This document shows, piece by piece, positions 8,295-15,924 of a DNA stretch of 64,000 nt; position 1 is the first letter of the stretch, and every line of letters begins with the position of its first letter. The stretch is from Oscillospiraceae bacterium. Its GTDB lineage: Bacteria > Bacillota > Clostridia > Oscillospirales > Acutalibacteraceae. The notes beneath the pieces were generated by a model. That model saw only the letters and a list, made by a program, of their open reading frames with translations. It was not told where the DNA came from and ran no database searches. The translations under genes and the position numbers were made by a program. The stretch is taken from the NCBI GenBank assembly GCA_015066565.1, contig SVOB01000001.1, forward strand, positions 496,001 to 560,000, in the 5' to 3' direction.

Positions 8295-8454
8295 CAAAGA
8301 ATTGCTTGAACAATTCTTTGGGTGTTCGGCGACCGAAATCCTTACGGATTTCAGTACCCGCCTTGCACATTCTCGCTAAAAACAATTCACTGAATTGTTT
8401 TCTTAACGCTCGAATTCTTCGGTTCAAGTCCTGAATTATAACTTGGTTAAAAGA
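8295..8454. repeat. Hairpin-rich intergenic element without a gene
   Basis: No plausible gene is seen here. At least three short stem-loops occur in a row: AAAGAATTG with CAATTCTTT, GAAATCC with GGATTTC, and AAACAATTC with GAATTGTTT. Near 8420 the plus strand reads GGTTCAAGTCCTG, the inverted complement of the tRNA T-arm sequence that starts at 8496. That makes an inverted repeat around the hairpin at 8455. The density of stems suggests a mobile palindromic element or a decayed structured RNA. Confidence 0.5.
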
Positions 8455-8485
8455 AAAGGCACACCGTCTGGTATGCCGTTCTTTT
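8455..8485. terminator. Decayed copy of the tRNA-linked terminator
   Basis: AAAGGCACACCGTCTGGTATGCCGTT is recognisably the 7653/19647 hairpin with several substitutions, one of which breaks a stem pair, and keeps the CTTTT tail. It lies directly before the tRNA-Leu fragment at 8488. Confidence 0.55.
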
Positions 8486-8487
8486 AA

Positions 8488-8553
8488 TGCGGATAACAGG
8501 ACTTGAACCTGCACGATATTGCTACCACTAGAACCTGATGGTAACGCAACCTC
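8488..8553 (-). pseudogene. Truncated, decayed tRNA-Leu (3' portion)
   Basis: The first 29 bases (8488-8516) are identical to the 3' end of the tRNA-Leu at 19680-19763. Similarity continues without gaps through the variable arm and the CAG anticodon loop to about 8553, with scattered changes. The anticodon stem has lost pairs, and the D-arm and 5' acceptor strand are replaced by unrelated sequence, so it cannot fold as a tRNA. It marks the left border of the tungsten gene island; the intact tRNA marks the right border. Confidence 0.65.
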
Positions 8554-8581
8554 GGTGAAAGCTTACATATCGGTTATCAAC

Positions 8582-8962
8582 TTATTCATACTCAACTTCA
8601 ATTGCGTCGAACTTGCATTTTGATGCGCAGAGTCCGCATTTGAAGCATTTGCTCTGGTCGATTTCAAAGGGCTCCTTGATTACGCCGTGTGAGGCGGATG
8701 CCTTGCAGACTCTTGAACAGAGCGAACAGCCCTTGCACTTTTCGGGAATAATCGTAACTTTTTTAATCTTACGATAACCGTTAGGTGTAATTATTGCGTC
8801 ATTCGGGCAAACGTGCGAGCACTGTGAACATTCAACACATTTTGTTTCGTCAACGGTGTAAAGAGATGCATCGCTGTTTGCCGCGCTTATAGCGTCAAAA
8901 AGGCAGGTGAAAGCGCATCCGCCGCAGCCGACGCATTTGTTTTCGTCAATTCTGAAAGCCAT
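8582..8962 (-). CDS. Polyferredoxin with four 4Fe-4S motifs
   Basis: This 126-residue protein is almost entirely Fe-S binding. The cluster motifs are CVGCGGCAFTC, CVECSQCSHVCP, CKGCSLCSRVCK and CFKCGLCASKC, each with the CxxCxxC spacing and further cysteines that cross-ligate. Four 4Fe-4S clusters can be expected, more than a simple two-cluster ferredoxin holds. It is the last gene of the minus-strand aldehyde oxidoreductase operon, three bases after the MoaD-like gene. It is probably the electron-transfer subunit taking electrons from the tungsten enzyme. Whether it is free or tightly bound is inference. Confidence 0.9.
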   Translation of the reverse strand: MAFRIDENKCVGCGGCAFTCLFDAISAANSDASLYTVDETKCVECSQCSHVCPNDAIITPNGYRKIKKVTIIPEKCKGCSLCSRVCKASASHGVIKEPFEIDQSKCFKCGLCASKCKFDAIEVEYE

Positions 8963-8965
8963 ATC

Positions 8966-9217
8966 TTAACCTCCCGATGCGGGTGAAAGAAGCCATATCT
9001 CATCACCGTCATTAAGCTTTTGCTTTTTCTTTTTGCAGTGCTCGCCGTTAATAAACACGGTTGCATCTGCAAAAGCAATACTGCTCTTGTTTTCACCGAC
9101 AGCCATTTTATTAAGCTCGTCAAGCACGTCGGAGAGCTTTTCGGCTTCAATTTCGGTATGGGCGATATGAGTATCAATTCTGTAAACGCCGAAGAGCTTA
9201 ACACTAACCTTTGCCAT
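8966..9217 (-). CDS. MoaD/ThiS-like sulfur-carrier protein
   Basis: This 83-residue protein has the ubiquitin-like fold of MoaD and ThiS. It starts AKVSVKLFG, ends LNDGDEIWLLSPASGG and carries the C-terminal Gly-Gly that is adenylated and thiocarboxylated. The ATG at 9217 is chosen over an in-frame TTG two codons upstream because a GAGGAGG site lies seven bases before it. It sits between the oxidoreductase and the polyferredoxin, and a matching ThiF-like E1 is encoded in the same operon. It may serve as MoaD for molybdopterin synthase, although no MoaE is found in the window. It could instead be a dedicated carrier for the tungsten enzyme. Confidence 0.85.
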   Translation of the reverse strand: MAKVSVKLFGVYRIDTHIAHTEIEAEKLSDVLDELNKMAVGENKSSIAFADATVFINGEHCKKKKQKLNDGDEIWLLSPASGG

Positions 9218-9219
9218 AT

Positions 9220-11166
9220 TCAAGCCTCCTCTTTATTCTCAAAAGCCTTTGCAACAGCCTTGTCATATACGGATTTATCTATCTTAATGCCGAGCGTTTT
9301 AAGCCTGTGCCACGTCGGAACACCGTCTTTCCATCCGCGCGCTCTGTAAAAGACCTTCTTCATTTTTTCAAGCGGAACCTTGGTTTTGGGATTGTTCGGA
9401 TCCTGAAGCTCGTCTGTAAGGCGTTTCGGGAGTTTATCTGCCCCTGCCTTCTGACCGAGAATTACGTTTGACATTCTTTCCGCATTCCAGCCGTATGCAC
9501 CCCACGTGAGAAATTTCGCCATGTTCGATTTCATACCGGTTGCGAGTTTAACTGCAATTGCGTGAGGCAAAAGCGGAATATTAATCTGCGGAACCTTTGT
9601 GAAGTGGCTCAGAAGATTAACAACAGGGCCGACATACGGGAAGCAGGCAAGGATTATCTTTGTCAGAAGCATATTAGGTTTTGCAATAAGAAAACCGGGA
9701 AGAACAGCGTAGCTTGTGAACATACAGCTGCCCGCAGCAGAAATGGATTCCATAAGATTCTGGAACATAATGCCTATTGCCGCCTTGCCGTGAGGCGTGA
9801 GAGAATTGACATCAAGTCCGAGCCCCTCAACAACGACCATATAACCTGCGTTGAGGTGACAACCGCCGCGGTTTGCAGTGGCGTAACCGAGTCCCTGACC
9901 GACTGCGTGGCGCGGTTCGTATGCCGCAAGCTCCATGCCCTTGGCATTGATGGCGTATTCCTTGCCACCGAAAATGTCGCTCATACGCTTTGAGCCGTCG
10001 GCGATATAATTACCCTCGCCTCTGCGATAGGCGATGTCCTCAAACATCTGTGAAATATTATCCGTTTCGCCGAAATGAACACCGAAATCGTGAACTCCCC
10101 TTTCGGCAAGTTCCATAGCGAATGCTATCGAGCCCGCACAGGAAATCGCATCCATGCCGAGTTCGTCAAGCTCATAATTCCATTTGAGGATTTTTTCAAT
10201 GTCATCGTTTAAAATATTTGGTCCGAACAGACCGAGAGTTTCAAGCTCGGGCCCTTTTACTACCTTATCATTAACCATAACACGCCTTGCGCAACGGATT
10301 ACACAGCCCGTGCATGCACCGTTTGAAACGAGGTGGTTTTCCGCAAGTTCCTCACCCGATACCTTTTCAAAGCCGTCAAATCTACCTGCCGAGAAATTCT
10401 TTGTAGCAAGAATTGAATGCGCTTGCATGGGAGCGATAAGTCCTGCGCTGCCGAGCTTGGGAAGCTGTCTGCCCGTCAGAGGATGTGTTTTTAATAGCTT
10501 TGTCCATTTGACATTGAATTCCTTGAGCTTTTCTTCTTTAGCAATTTCCGGTAACTTTGTTCCCTCGGCTGTAACTGCTTTAAGCTTTTTATCACCGAAA
10601 ACTGCTCCGACTCCGCCCCTTCCTGCAGTTCTTTCATTACTGAAAACGCAGGCATAAAGAACTTTATTCTCGCCGGCAGGGCCGATAACAAGACGTCCCT
10701 TGTAATTGCTGAGCTTTTCCTGCGCTTCGCCCGTGGTAAGTCCCCAGAGCTCTTCTGCGCTTTCAAATGTTACTCCGTCGCATGTAATATGAGCCGTTAC
10801 GGGTTCTTCACTTCTTCCGCTGAAAATAACCGCATCAAAGCCCGCTCTTTTAAGTGACAAACCAAAATCACCGCCACAGTTTGAGGAGGTTACGATATTC
10901 GTCAGCGGTGAAATTGTTGAAATATTGAAACGCGATGTGTTAGGGCAGCCGCAACCCGTCAGCGGGCCCGTTGTAACAACAAGCCAGTTGTCCTCATCAA
11001 ACGCCTTCATACCCGGCTTTATGTGATGAAGAAGAATGTCGGCGGCCATAACCTTACCGCCCAGTGTTCTCTGTCTGTCCTCATCTGTCCAGGGAAAATC
11101 GCTGAAGGTCTTTTCGGTAAGGTCAACAAAGAGTACCCTGCCCATATAACCTTTGAAATCGGTCAA
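9220..11166 (-). CDS. Aldehyde:ferredoxin oxidoreductase, tungsten-bispterin family
   Basis: This 648-residue enzyme should oxidise aldehydes to acids in the cytosol, passing electrons to ferredoxin. The AOR fold is recognised from GRVLFVDLTEKTF at the N terminus, the 4Fe-4S ligands CTGCVIRC near residue 285, the fourth ligand in GSCMFTSY near 480 and the pterin-contacting ANRGGCHLNAGYM. The start is a TTG at 11166, chosen because AAAGGAG lies eight bases upstream; the longer reading overlaps the ThiF-like gene with no ribosome binding site. It is about 40 residues longer than the classic archaeal AOR, mostly at the C terminus. Neighbouring TupABC and the cofactor genes argue for tungsten rather than molybdenum. 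The aldehyde substrate cannot be told. Confidence 0.92.
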   Translation of the reverse strand: MTDFKGYMGRVLFVDLTEKTFSDFPWTDEDRQRTLGGKVMAADILLHHIKPGMKAFDEDNWLVVTTGPLTGCGCPNTSRFNISTISPLTNIVTSSNCGGDFGLSLKRAGFDAVIFSGRSEEPVTAHITCDGVTFESAEELWGLTTGEAQEKLSNYKGRLVIGPAGENKVLYACVFSNERTAGRGGVGAVFGDKKLKAVTAEGTKLPEIAKEEKLKEFNVKWTKLLKTHPLTGRQLPKLGSAGLIAPMQAHSILATKNFSAGRFDGFEKVSGEELAENHLVSNGACTGCVIRCARRVMVNDKVVKGPELETLGLFGPNILNDDIEKILKWNYELDELGMDAISCAGSIAFAMELAERGVHDFGVHFGETDNISQMFEDIAYRRGEGNYIADGSKRMSDIFGGKEYAINAKGMELAAYEPRHAVGQGLGYATANRGGCHLNAGYMVVVEGLGLDVNSLTPHGKAAIGIMFQNLMESISAAGSCMFTSYAVLPGFLIAKPNMLLTKIILACFPYVGPVVNLLSHFTKVPQINIPLLPHAIAVKLATGMKSNMAKFLTWGAYGWNAERMSNVILGQKAGADKLPKRLTDELQDPNNPKTKVPLEKMKKVFYRARGWKDGVPTWHRLKTLGIKIDKSVYDKAVAKAFENKEEA

Positions 11167-11171
11167 GTGAA

Positions 11172-11810
11172 TCACTCCTTTACACAAAGTGAATGAATTT
11201 CGTTATTGTCGAATATATAGAGCTTGCCTGCACTGTCGGTGTTACCCAAAAAGTAATCTATGGCAAGCTTTGCTTCAAACGTGCCGATAAGTCCTGCCGT
11301 AACGCTCGGGGACTGATTCTTCACATCCGTTTCATTAAGACAGCCCGCCTTTTCAAGGTTAGCCGTCTTTTCGGGAATGAAAAGATAGGCAAACCCTAAA
11401 AAGCCGTTGATACTTCCGTTAATGCACGGCTTTTTATTCTTTACGCACCAGTCATTAACATTTTTTCTCGTATCGATATTGTCAACTGCAATGATTATTA
11501 TATCGTAGTTATCTGCAAATGAAAACTCGTTAACCTTTTTGTTAAGCCATTCGATTTCACAGTCGGGAGCATACGAAGAAAGTCGGATTTTGAGTAACTC
11601 GCATTTCGCTTTGCCGATGTCTTCGGGAGTGTAGAAATACTGACGGTTGAGATTTCTTTCTTCAACCGTATCAAAATCGACAAGCAGAAGTTTGCCGATT
11701 CCCGCACCTGCAAGGTGAACGGCAACATTCGTGCCAAGCCCTCCGCAACCGATAACGACTGCGCTGTTTTTTGAAATATCAAAGCCCTGAACTTCGGATT
11801 TAATACTCAT
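11172..11810 (-). CDS. ThiF/MoeB/HesA-family E1-like adenylyltransferase
   Basis: This 212-residue protein has the ATP-binding loop VVIGCGGLGTNVAVHLAG, the LVDFDTVEERNLNRQ motif with the conserved arginine, GKAKCELLKIRL and IAVDNIDTRKNVND. It should adenylate the C-terminal glycine of the MoaD/ThiS-like protein encoded two genes downstream. It is shorter than typical MoeB (about 250 residues), and I see no pair of CxxC zinc motifs. Its start overlaps the end of the mogA-type gene by four bases and its stop is five bases before the oxidoreductase start. It is probably dedicated to this cluster. Confidence 0.85.
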   Translation of the reverse strand: MSIKSEVQGFDISKNSAVVIGCGGLGTNVAVHLAGAGIGKLLLVDFDTVEERNLNRQYFYTPEDIGKAKCELLKIRLSSYAPDCEIEWLNKKVNEFSFADNYDIIIIAVDNIDTRKNVNDWCVKNKKPCINGSINGFLGFAYLFIPEKTANLEKAGCLNETDVKNQSPSVTAGLIGTFEAKLAIDYFLGNTDSAGKLYIFDNNEIHSLCVKE

Positions 11811-12301
11811 TTTCCGTAATTTCCTCCGCAGTTTTGTGTGTTCCCCGATAAGGTTTCAACGGCATGTTCAAGTACGGGAAGAACAACCTCAATGCTCTCC
11901 CTGACGGCTTTCGGACTACCGGGGAGATTGATAATCAAGGTCTTTCCTCTTATACCGCTGACGGCGCGTGAAAGCATAGCACGGGAAGTGATTTCAAGTG
12001 ATTTTGCCCTGATGGCTTCGCTGATACCCGGAACTTCTTTTTCAATAACGGACTTCGTCGCTTCGGGAGTGATATCCCTCGGCGCAAATCCCGTACCGCC
12101 CGTTGTGAAAACAACGTCCGCACCAAATGTGTCGCAAAGCTCCATAATGGCGTTTGAAATCATATCCTTTTCGTCGGGAACAAGGCGGTATTCGTTTCCG
12201 GTTGAAAGCTCTTTTACGCATTCGGCAATTGCCTTACCGCTTTGGTCCTCGCACTCGCCTTTATAACACCTGTCGCTTACGCAGATTATTCCAAATCTCA
12301 T
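11807..12301 (-). CDS. MogA/MoaB-type molybdopterin adenylyltransferase
   Basis: This 164-residue protein starts MRFGIICVSDRCYKGE and shows the MoCF_biosynth signature VVFTTGGTGFAPRDITPEA and LINLPGSPKAVRESI. Enzymes of this family activate molybdopterin by adenylation before MoeA inserts the metal. In tungsten users the MoaB/Mog protein does the same for tungstate. The ATG at 12301 has an AGGTGA site; an in-frame GTG three codons upstream does not. It is the first gene of the minus-strand arm and diverges from tupA. Confidence 0.88.
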   Translation of the reverse strand: MRFGIICVSDRCYKGECEDQSGKAIAECVKELSTGNEYRLVPDEKDMISNAIMELCDTFGADVVFTTGGTGFAPRDITPEATKSVIEKEVPGISEAIRAKSLEITSRAMLSRAVSGIRGKTLIINLPGSPKAVRESIEVVLPVLEHAVETLSGNTQNCGGNYGK

Positions 12302-12318
12302 AATAATCACCTAAGATA

Positions 12319-12347
12319 ATATTACCACAGCGCACGGGACTTTTCAA
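12319..12347 (-). promoter_or_regulatory. Candidate promoter of the oxidoreductase operon
   Basis: On the minus strand TTGAAA (12347-12342) and TAATAT (12324-12319) are 17 bases apart. Transcription would start near 12312, leaving a leader of only about ten bases before the ATG at 12301. No riboswitch could fit on this side. Confidence 0.4.
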
Positions 12348-12394
12348 CAAATAAAAAAGTTCTTTATTTATTGCACCTTATATGATAATATAAA

Positions 12395-12525
12395 GATGTG
12401 ATATTGCCCGACCTTTCGTTGCTAAGTACCTTGTATATGCAACCTGAGGCGAAGTCGAAATTTTCTTCACATCGGCTTAAGGGTATTGCGGGAAACGGCA
12501 ATGCCTTCCGTGTTTGAAAAGGAGC
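12395..12525 (+). promoter_or_regulatory. Moco/Tuco-type riboswitch leader of tupA
   Basis: The leader shows ordered pairing and motifs that resemble the moaA molybdenum-cofactor RNA as I remember it. GGTATTGC (12482-12489) pairs with GCAATGCC (12498-12505) around a GGGAAACG loop, followed by GCCTTCCGTGTTTGAAAAGG in place of the E. coli GCCTCCCGTATCTGGAAAGG. CAACCTGA near 12441 matches the conserved CAACTGA. ACCTT (12428-12432) can pair with AAGG (12519-12522), which overlaps the tupA Shine-Dalgarno GGAG, so translational control is likely. GATGTGA (12395) with TCACATC (12467) is a possible alternative stem. Its place ahead of a tungstate transporter favours a tungsten-cofactor-sensing variant; class and ligand remain inference. 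Confidence 0.7.
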
Positions 12526-12532
12526 AGCTATC

Positions 12533-13399
12533 ATGAAAAAAGTATTAGCAATTCTACTTGCAGTTGTATTCGTACTGTCGCTTGCGGCTTGCGGTGCAAA
12601 GACAGAGAATCCGACAACAACCGAAGCTCCCTCAACGGTCCCCACACCGGAGAATCCGACAATCCGTCTTTCGACCACAACATCGGTCAATGACTCGGGA
12701 CTTCTTCCCTACCTTCTTCCGACATTTGAAGCTGAAACGGGCTACAAGGTTGAAGTTCAGTCGGCAGGTACGGGCGCAGCCATTCAGAAGGCAATCGACG
12801 GTAACGCAGACGTAATTCTTGTTCATGCCAAGGCATCGGAGGAAGAATTTATCGAAGGCGGTTACGGCGTTGAACGGCTTCCCTTTATGTACAATTATTT
12901 CGTAATTGTCGGCCCGAAGGATGACCCCGCAAAAGTTAACGGCAGTGCAGATGCAAAAGAAGCATTTGGCAAGATCAGAGACGCCAAAGCTAAGTTCGTT
13001 TCCCGCGGTGACGAAAGCGGCACTCACAAGGCAGAGCTTAAAATCTGGGGCGACGACGCTCCCGACGCTCAAAAGGATTCCTGGTACATCAGCGCAGGTC
13101 AGGGCATGGGTGCATGTCTTACAATGGCAAGCGAGCAGCAGGCATACTGCCTGACAGACAAGGCAACCTTCCTTTCAATGAAGGACGAACTTAATCTTGA
13201 TATCGTTCTCGCAGAAGGCGACGATATGAAGAACACCTATTCTCTTATCGCAGTTAACCCCGACAAGATTGATGGGCTTAATACAGAAGGTGCTCAGGCA
13301 TTCATCGATTGGATGCTTTCCGATGAGGCAAGCGCACTTATCGCTAAATACGGCGAAAAAGAATACGGCGTTGCGCTTTTCACACTTATTGAAAAATAA
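12533..13399 (+). CDS. tupA: Tungstate ABC transporter, substrate-binding lipoprotein TupA
   Basis: This 288-residue lipoprotein carries the signal MKKVLAILLAVVFVLSLAAC and a Thr/Pro-rich linker. The binding domain starts with IRLSTTTSVNDSGLL, the TupA signature whose Thr/Ser residues bind the tungstate oxyanion. Further blocks are DVILVHAKASEEEFI and FVSRGDESGTHKAE, both conserved in TupA/PstS-like proteins. It should capture tungstate outside the membrane with very high affinity and hand it to TupB. The GGAG site lies within the riboswitch-like leader. The stop overlaps the tupB start by one base (TAATG). Confidence 0.93.
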   Translation: MKKVLAILLAVVFVLSLAACGAKTENPTTTEAPSTVPTPENPTIRLSTTTSVNDSGLLPYLLPTFEAETGYKVEVQSAGTGAAIQKAIDGNADVILVHAKASEEEFIEGGYGVERLPFMYNYFVIVGPKDDPAKVNGSADAKEAFGKIRDAKAKFVSRGDESGTHKAELKIWGDDAPDAQKDSWYISAGQGMGACLTMASEQQAYCLTDKATFLSMKDELNLDIVLAEGDDMKNTYSLIAVNPDKIDGLNTEGAQAFIDWMLSDEASALIAKYGEKEYGVALFTLIEK

Positions 13400-14085
13400 T
13401 GGACAGTTTCCGACAGGCATTTGAGCTTTTGTTTTCACTTGACAAGGAGCTAATGCAAATAATCGGCGTTACCTTACGGATGTCTTTTTTCAGCACAACA
13501 ATTTCGTGTATTTTAGGACTTCCCATCGGTGCGCTTATCGGAACAAAAAGCTTTAAGGGGAAATCGTTTCTCAAAAAGCTTATACACACACTTATGGGCT
13601 TGCCGCCGGTGGTGGCAGGTCTGTTCGTGTATATGCTGTTCACACACTACGGACCTTTCGGTTCTTTAAACCTGCTTTTCACCGTTAAGGTTATGGTAAT
13701 TGCTCAGGTTATTTTAATTACGCCTATTGTCATAGGTCTTTCGTCCTCATTTATCGAAAGCACATCAAAGCCGATAATTGAAACTGCGAGGGGCATTGGT
13801 CTTAAAAACGGAAAAATCGTAAAGCTTTGTCTGTCCGAAGGACGCACTTCGCTTGTTTCGATAGTTTTAAGCGCATTCGGCCGTTCAATTGCGGAGGTCG
13901 GTGCGGTAAGCATTGTAGGCGGTAATATTCAGTGGAAAACCCGTGTTATGACAACCGCCATTATGCTTGAAACAAACAAGGGTAAATTCTCGTTTGCGTT
14001 AGCACTCGGAATTATTCTTCTGATAATTGCATTTATCGTAAATGCAGTTGCCTCGTTCATAGTAAAGGAGGCAAAAGATGATTAA
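13399..14085 (+). CDS. tupB: Tungstate ABC transporter, permease TupB
   Basis: This 228-residue membrane protein has five to six hydrophobic helices and the EAA loop of binding-protein-dependent permeases, seen as ETARGIGLKNGKIVKLCL and followed by SAFGRSIAEVGAVSIVGG. LMGLPPVVAGLFVYMLF is characteristic of TupB/ModB-like permeases. It forms the channel between TupA and TupC. The start is coupled to the tupA stop and its end overlaps tupC by eight bases. Confidence 0.92.
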   Translation: MDSFRQAFELLFSLDKELMQIIGVTLRMSFFSTTISCILGLPIGALIGTKSFKGKSFLKKLIHTLMGLPPVVAGLFVYMLFTHYGPFGSLNLLFTVKVMVIAQVILITPIVIGLSSSFIESTSKPIIETARGIGLKNGKIVKLCLSEGRTSLVSIVLSAFGRSIAEVGAVSIVGGNIQWKTRVMTTAIMLETNKGKFSFALALGIILLIIAFIVNAVASFIVKEAKDD

Positions 14086-14731
14086 CATAACAAAACTTAA
14101 AAAAGAATACAGGGAACGAACTGTTCTTGACATAGATAAGCTCGAAATAAAAGACGGTGAAATGCTTGCCGTCGCAGGCGCAAACGGAAGCGGAAAAACA
14201 ACGCTTCTGAAGATTCTTGCAGGTCAGCTGAAAAAAACCGACGGTGAACTGTCCCTGCCCGAAAATGTATTGTATATGCCTCAGCAGTCTTACGCTTTCA
14301 GGGGCAATCTTCTTGAAAACATCACACTCGGAAAGGCAGATAAGGAAAAGGGAGAAAAACTGCTTGAAAAGCTTGAACTTTCTCATTTAAAAGATAAAAA
14401 GGCGGTTTCTCTTTCAGGCGGTGAACTGCAACGTCTTTCGCTTTGCAGAATACTTGTAAGAAAAGCAGAGCTTTTGCTTCTTGACGAGCCGACAAGCGCA
14501 TGCGATGCAAAGGGTGCAGAGCTTGTTGTTGAGGCAATAAAGGAATACCGAAAAGAAACGGGCTGTACGGTGATAATGACAACGCACTCGCCGGCGTTAG
14601 CCATCAATGCCGCCGACAGACTGATTATTCTAAATAACGGAAAAATCGAGGCGGACGGTGAGCCGCTTAAAATACTTAACGAGCCCAAAACCGACTGGGC
14701 AAAAAGCTTTATTGCAGGGTGGAAAATCTAA
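14078..14731 (+). CDS. tupC: Tungstate ABC transporter, ATPase TupC
   Basis: This 217-residue ABC ATPase has Walker A VAGANGSGKTT, the Q-loop in LYMPQQSYAFRG, the signature LSGGELQR, Walker B LLLLDEPTSA and the switch histidine in TTHSP. It powers uptake through TupB. It lacks the C-terminal TOBE/Mop domain of ModC, consistent with a TupC-type half protein. The gene overlaps tupB and its stop overlaps the next start (TAATG), so the transporter is translated as a unit with moeA. Confidence 0.92.
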   Translation: MINITKLKKEYRERTVLDIDKLEIKDGEMLAVAGANGSGKTTLLKILAGQLKKTDGELSLPENVLYMPQQSYAFRGNLLENITLGKADKEKGEKLLEKLELSHLKDKKAVSLSGGELQRLSLCRILVRKAELLLLDEPTSACDAKGAELVVEAIKEYRKETGCTVIMTTHSPALAINAADRLIILNNGKIEADGEPLKILNEPKTDWAKSFIAGWKI

Positions 14732-15924
14732 TGCTCAACGTCGTAACAAAGGATGAAGCGGTTGAGATTGTAAAAAGCAATTCTCTTACTGATTTGAAAA
14801 CCGAAAAAGTGAATATTGACAATGCGCTTTTCCGCATTCTTGCAGAAGACATTGTGTCGGTGGAAGACATTCCGTCCTTCGACAGAAGCACAGTTGACGG
14901 CTTTGCGGTAAAGGCGGCGGATACCTTCGGTGCGGGAAATGCAATTCCCGCACAGCTCGAGATTGTCGGCGAAATACTTATGGGCGAAAAGGCAGGTTTT
15001 ACTCTTGAAAACGGTCAGTGCGCAAAGATTTCAACCGGAGGCATGCTCCCGAAAGGCGCGGATGCGGCGGTAATGGTTGAGCACACCGACTGTGATAATT
15101 CGCTCTGCCTTGTGTATAAGGCCGTGTCGCCCAATGAAAACGTTACAAAAAAGGGCGACGATATTTCGGTCGGCGAAACCGCACTGAAAAAAGGAACGAA
15201 AATAACCTCAGCCGAGATCGGAGTTCTTTCGGCTCTGGGCATTTATGAAGTCCCTGTTTTTAAAAAGCCCGTTATTGCTGTCATTTCAACGGGTGACGAA
15301 ATTACAGACGGTACGCCTGAGGACGGTCAGATAAGAGATGTTAATACAAATCTGCTCTCGTCCGCAATAACAGAATACGGCTGCGAGGTTTATAAATACG
15401 GTGCAGTCAGGGACAACAAAGATGAAATAAAAAATGCCCTTGTTACCTGCCTTGAAAAGGCGGATGCCGTTATTGTTTCGGGCGGCTCGTCTGCGGGTGC
15501 AAGAGATATGACGGTCGATATAATTGACGAACTCGGCACGGCATACTTTCACGGAATCGCAATGAAACCCGGTAAGCCGACTATCTTCGGTACAGTTTTA
15601 AACAAACCCGTTTTCGGTTTGCCCGGCCATCCGTTGGCGGCATATTTCGTTTTCCGACTTGTTGTGGCGGAGTATATAAGAAAAATGCTCAGTCTGCCCG
15701 CCGATAAACCGATAAGTCATGGCGTGCTTAAAGAGAATATCCCCTCAAATCACGGCAGAGAGGAATATATATGCATAAAGCAAACCGATAACGGAGAAAC
15801 CGTACCCGTACACACAAAGTCGGGAATAATATCCGTTCTCGGCGAGGCAGACGGCTTTATAAAAATCACCAGAAACACAGAGGGACTGCCGAAGGGTACA
15901 ACCGTGGAGATATTTGAACTATGA
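14731..15924 (+). CDS. moeA: MoeA-type molybdopterin molybdenum/tungsten transferase
   Basis: This 397-residue protein has the four-domain MoeA layout. The N-terminal SVEDIPSFDRSTVDGFAVKA block comes first, then GCAKISTGGMLPKGADAAVMVEH-like residues (about 90-115). The MoCF_biosynth domain has VISTGDEITDG and VSGGSSAGARDMT, and the chain ends with KPGKPTIFG and VFGLPGHPLAAYFVF. It should insert the oxyanion into adenylated molybdopterin. The ATG overlapping the tupC stop is preferred to an upstream GTG. It lies directly after the tungstate transporter and directly before a second, fused MoeA, so the two may differ in metal or in the cofactor step served. Confidence 0.92.
   Translation: MLNVVTKDEAVEIVKSNSLTDLKTEKVNIDNALFRILAEDIVSVEDIPSFDRSTVDGFAVKAADTFGAGNAIPAQLEIVGEILMGEKAGFTLENGQCAKISTGGMLPKGADAAVMVEHTDCDNSLCLVYKAVSPNENVTKKGDDISVGETALKKGTKITSAEIGVLSALGIYEVPVFKKPVIAVISTGDEITDGTPEDGQIRDVNTNLLSSAITEYGCEVYKYGAVRDNKDEIKNALVTCLEKADAVIVSGGSSAGARDMTVDIIDELGTAYFHGIAMKPGKPTIFGTVLNKPVFGLPGHPLAAYFVFRLVVAEYIRKMLSLPADKPISHGVLKENIPSNHGREEYICIKQTDNGETVPVHTKSGIISVLGEADGFIKITRNTEGLPKGTTVEIFEL

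Noticed and set aside
8488-8580. A second functional tRNA-Leu.
   Set aside because: The 5' acceptor strand and D-arm do not exist, and the anticodon stem has mismatches; only the 3' portion matches.
9220-11166. Assigning the oxidoreductase to a specific class such as formaldehyde or benzoyl-type enzymes.
   Set aside because: Class-specific residues cannot be judged by eye without an alignment.
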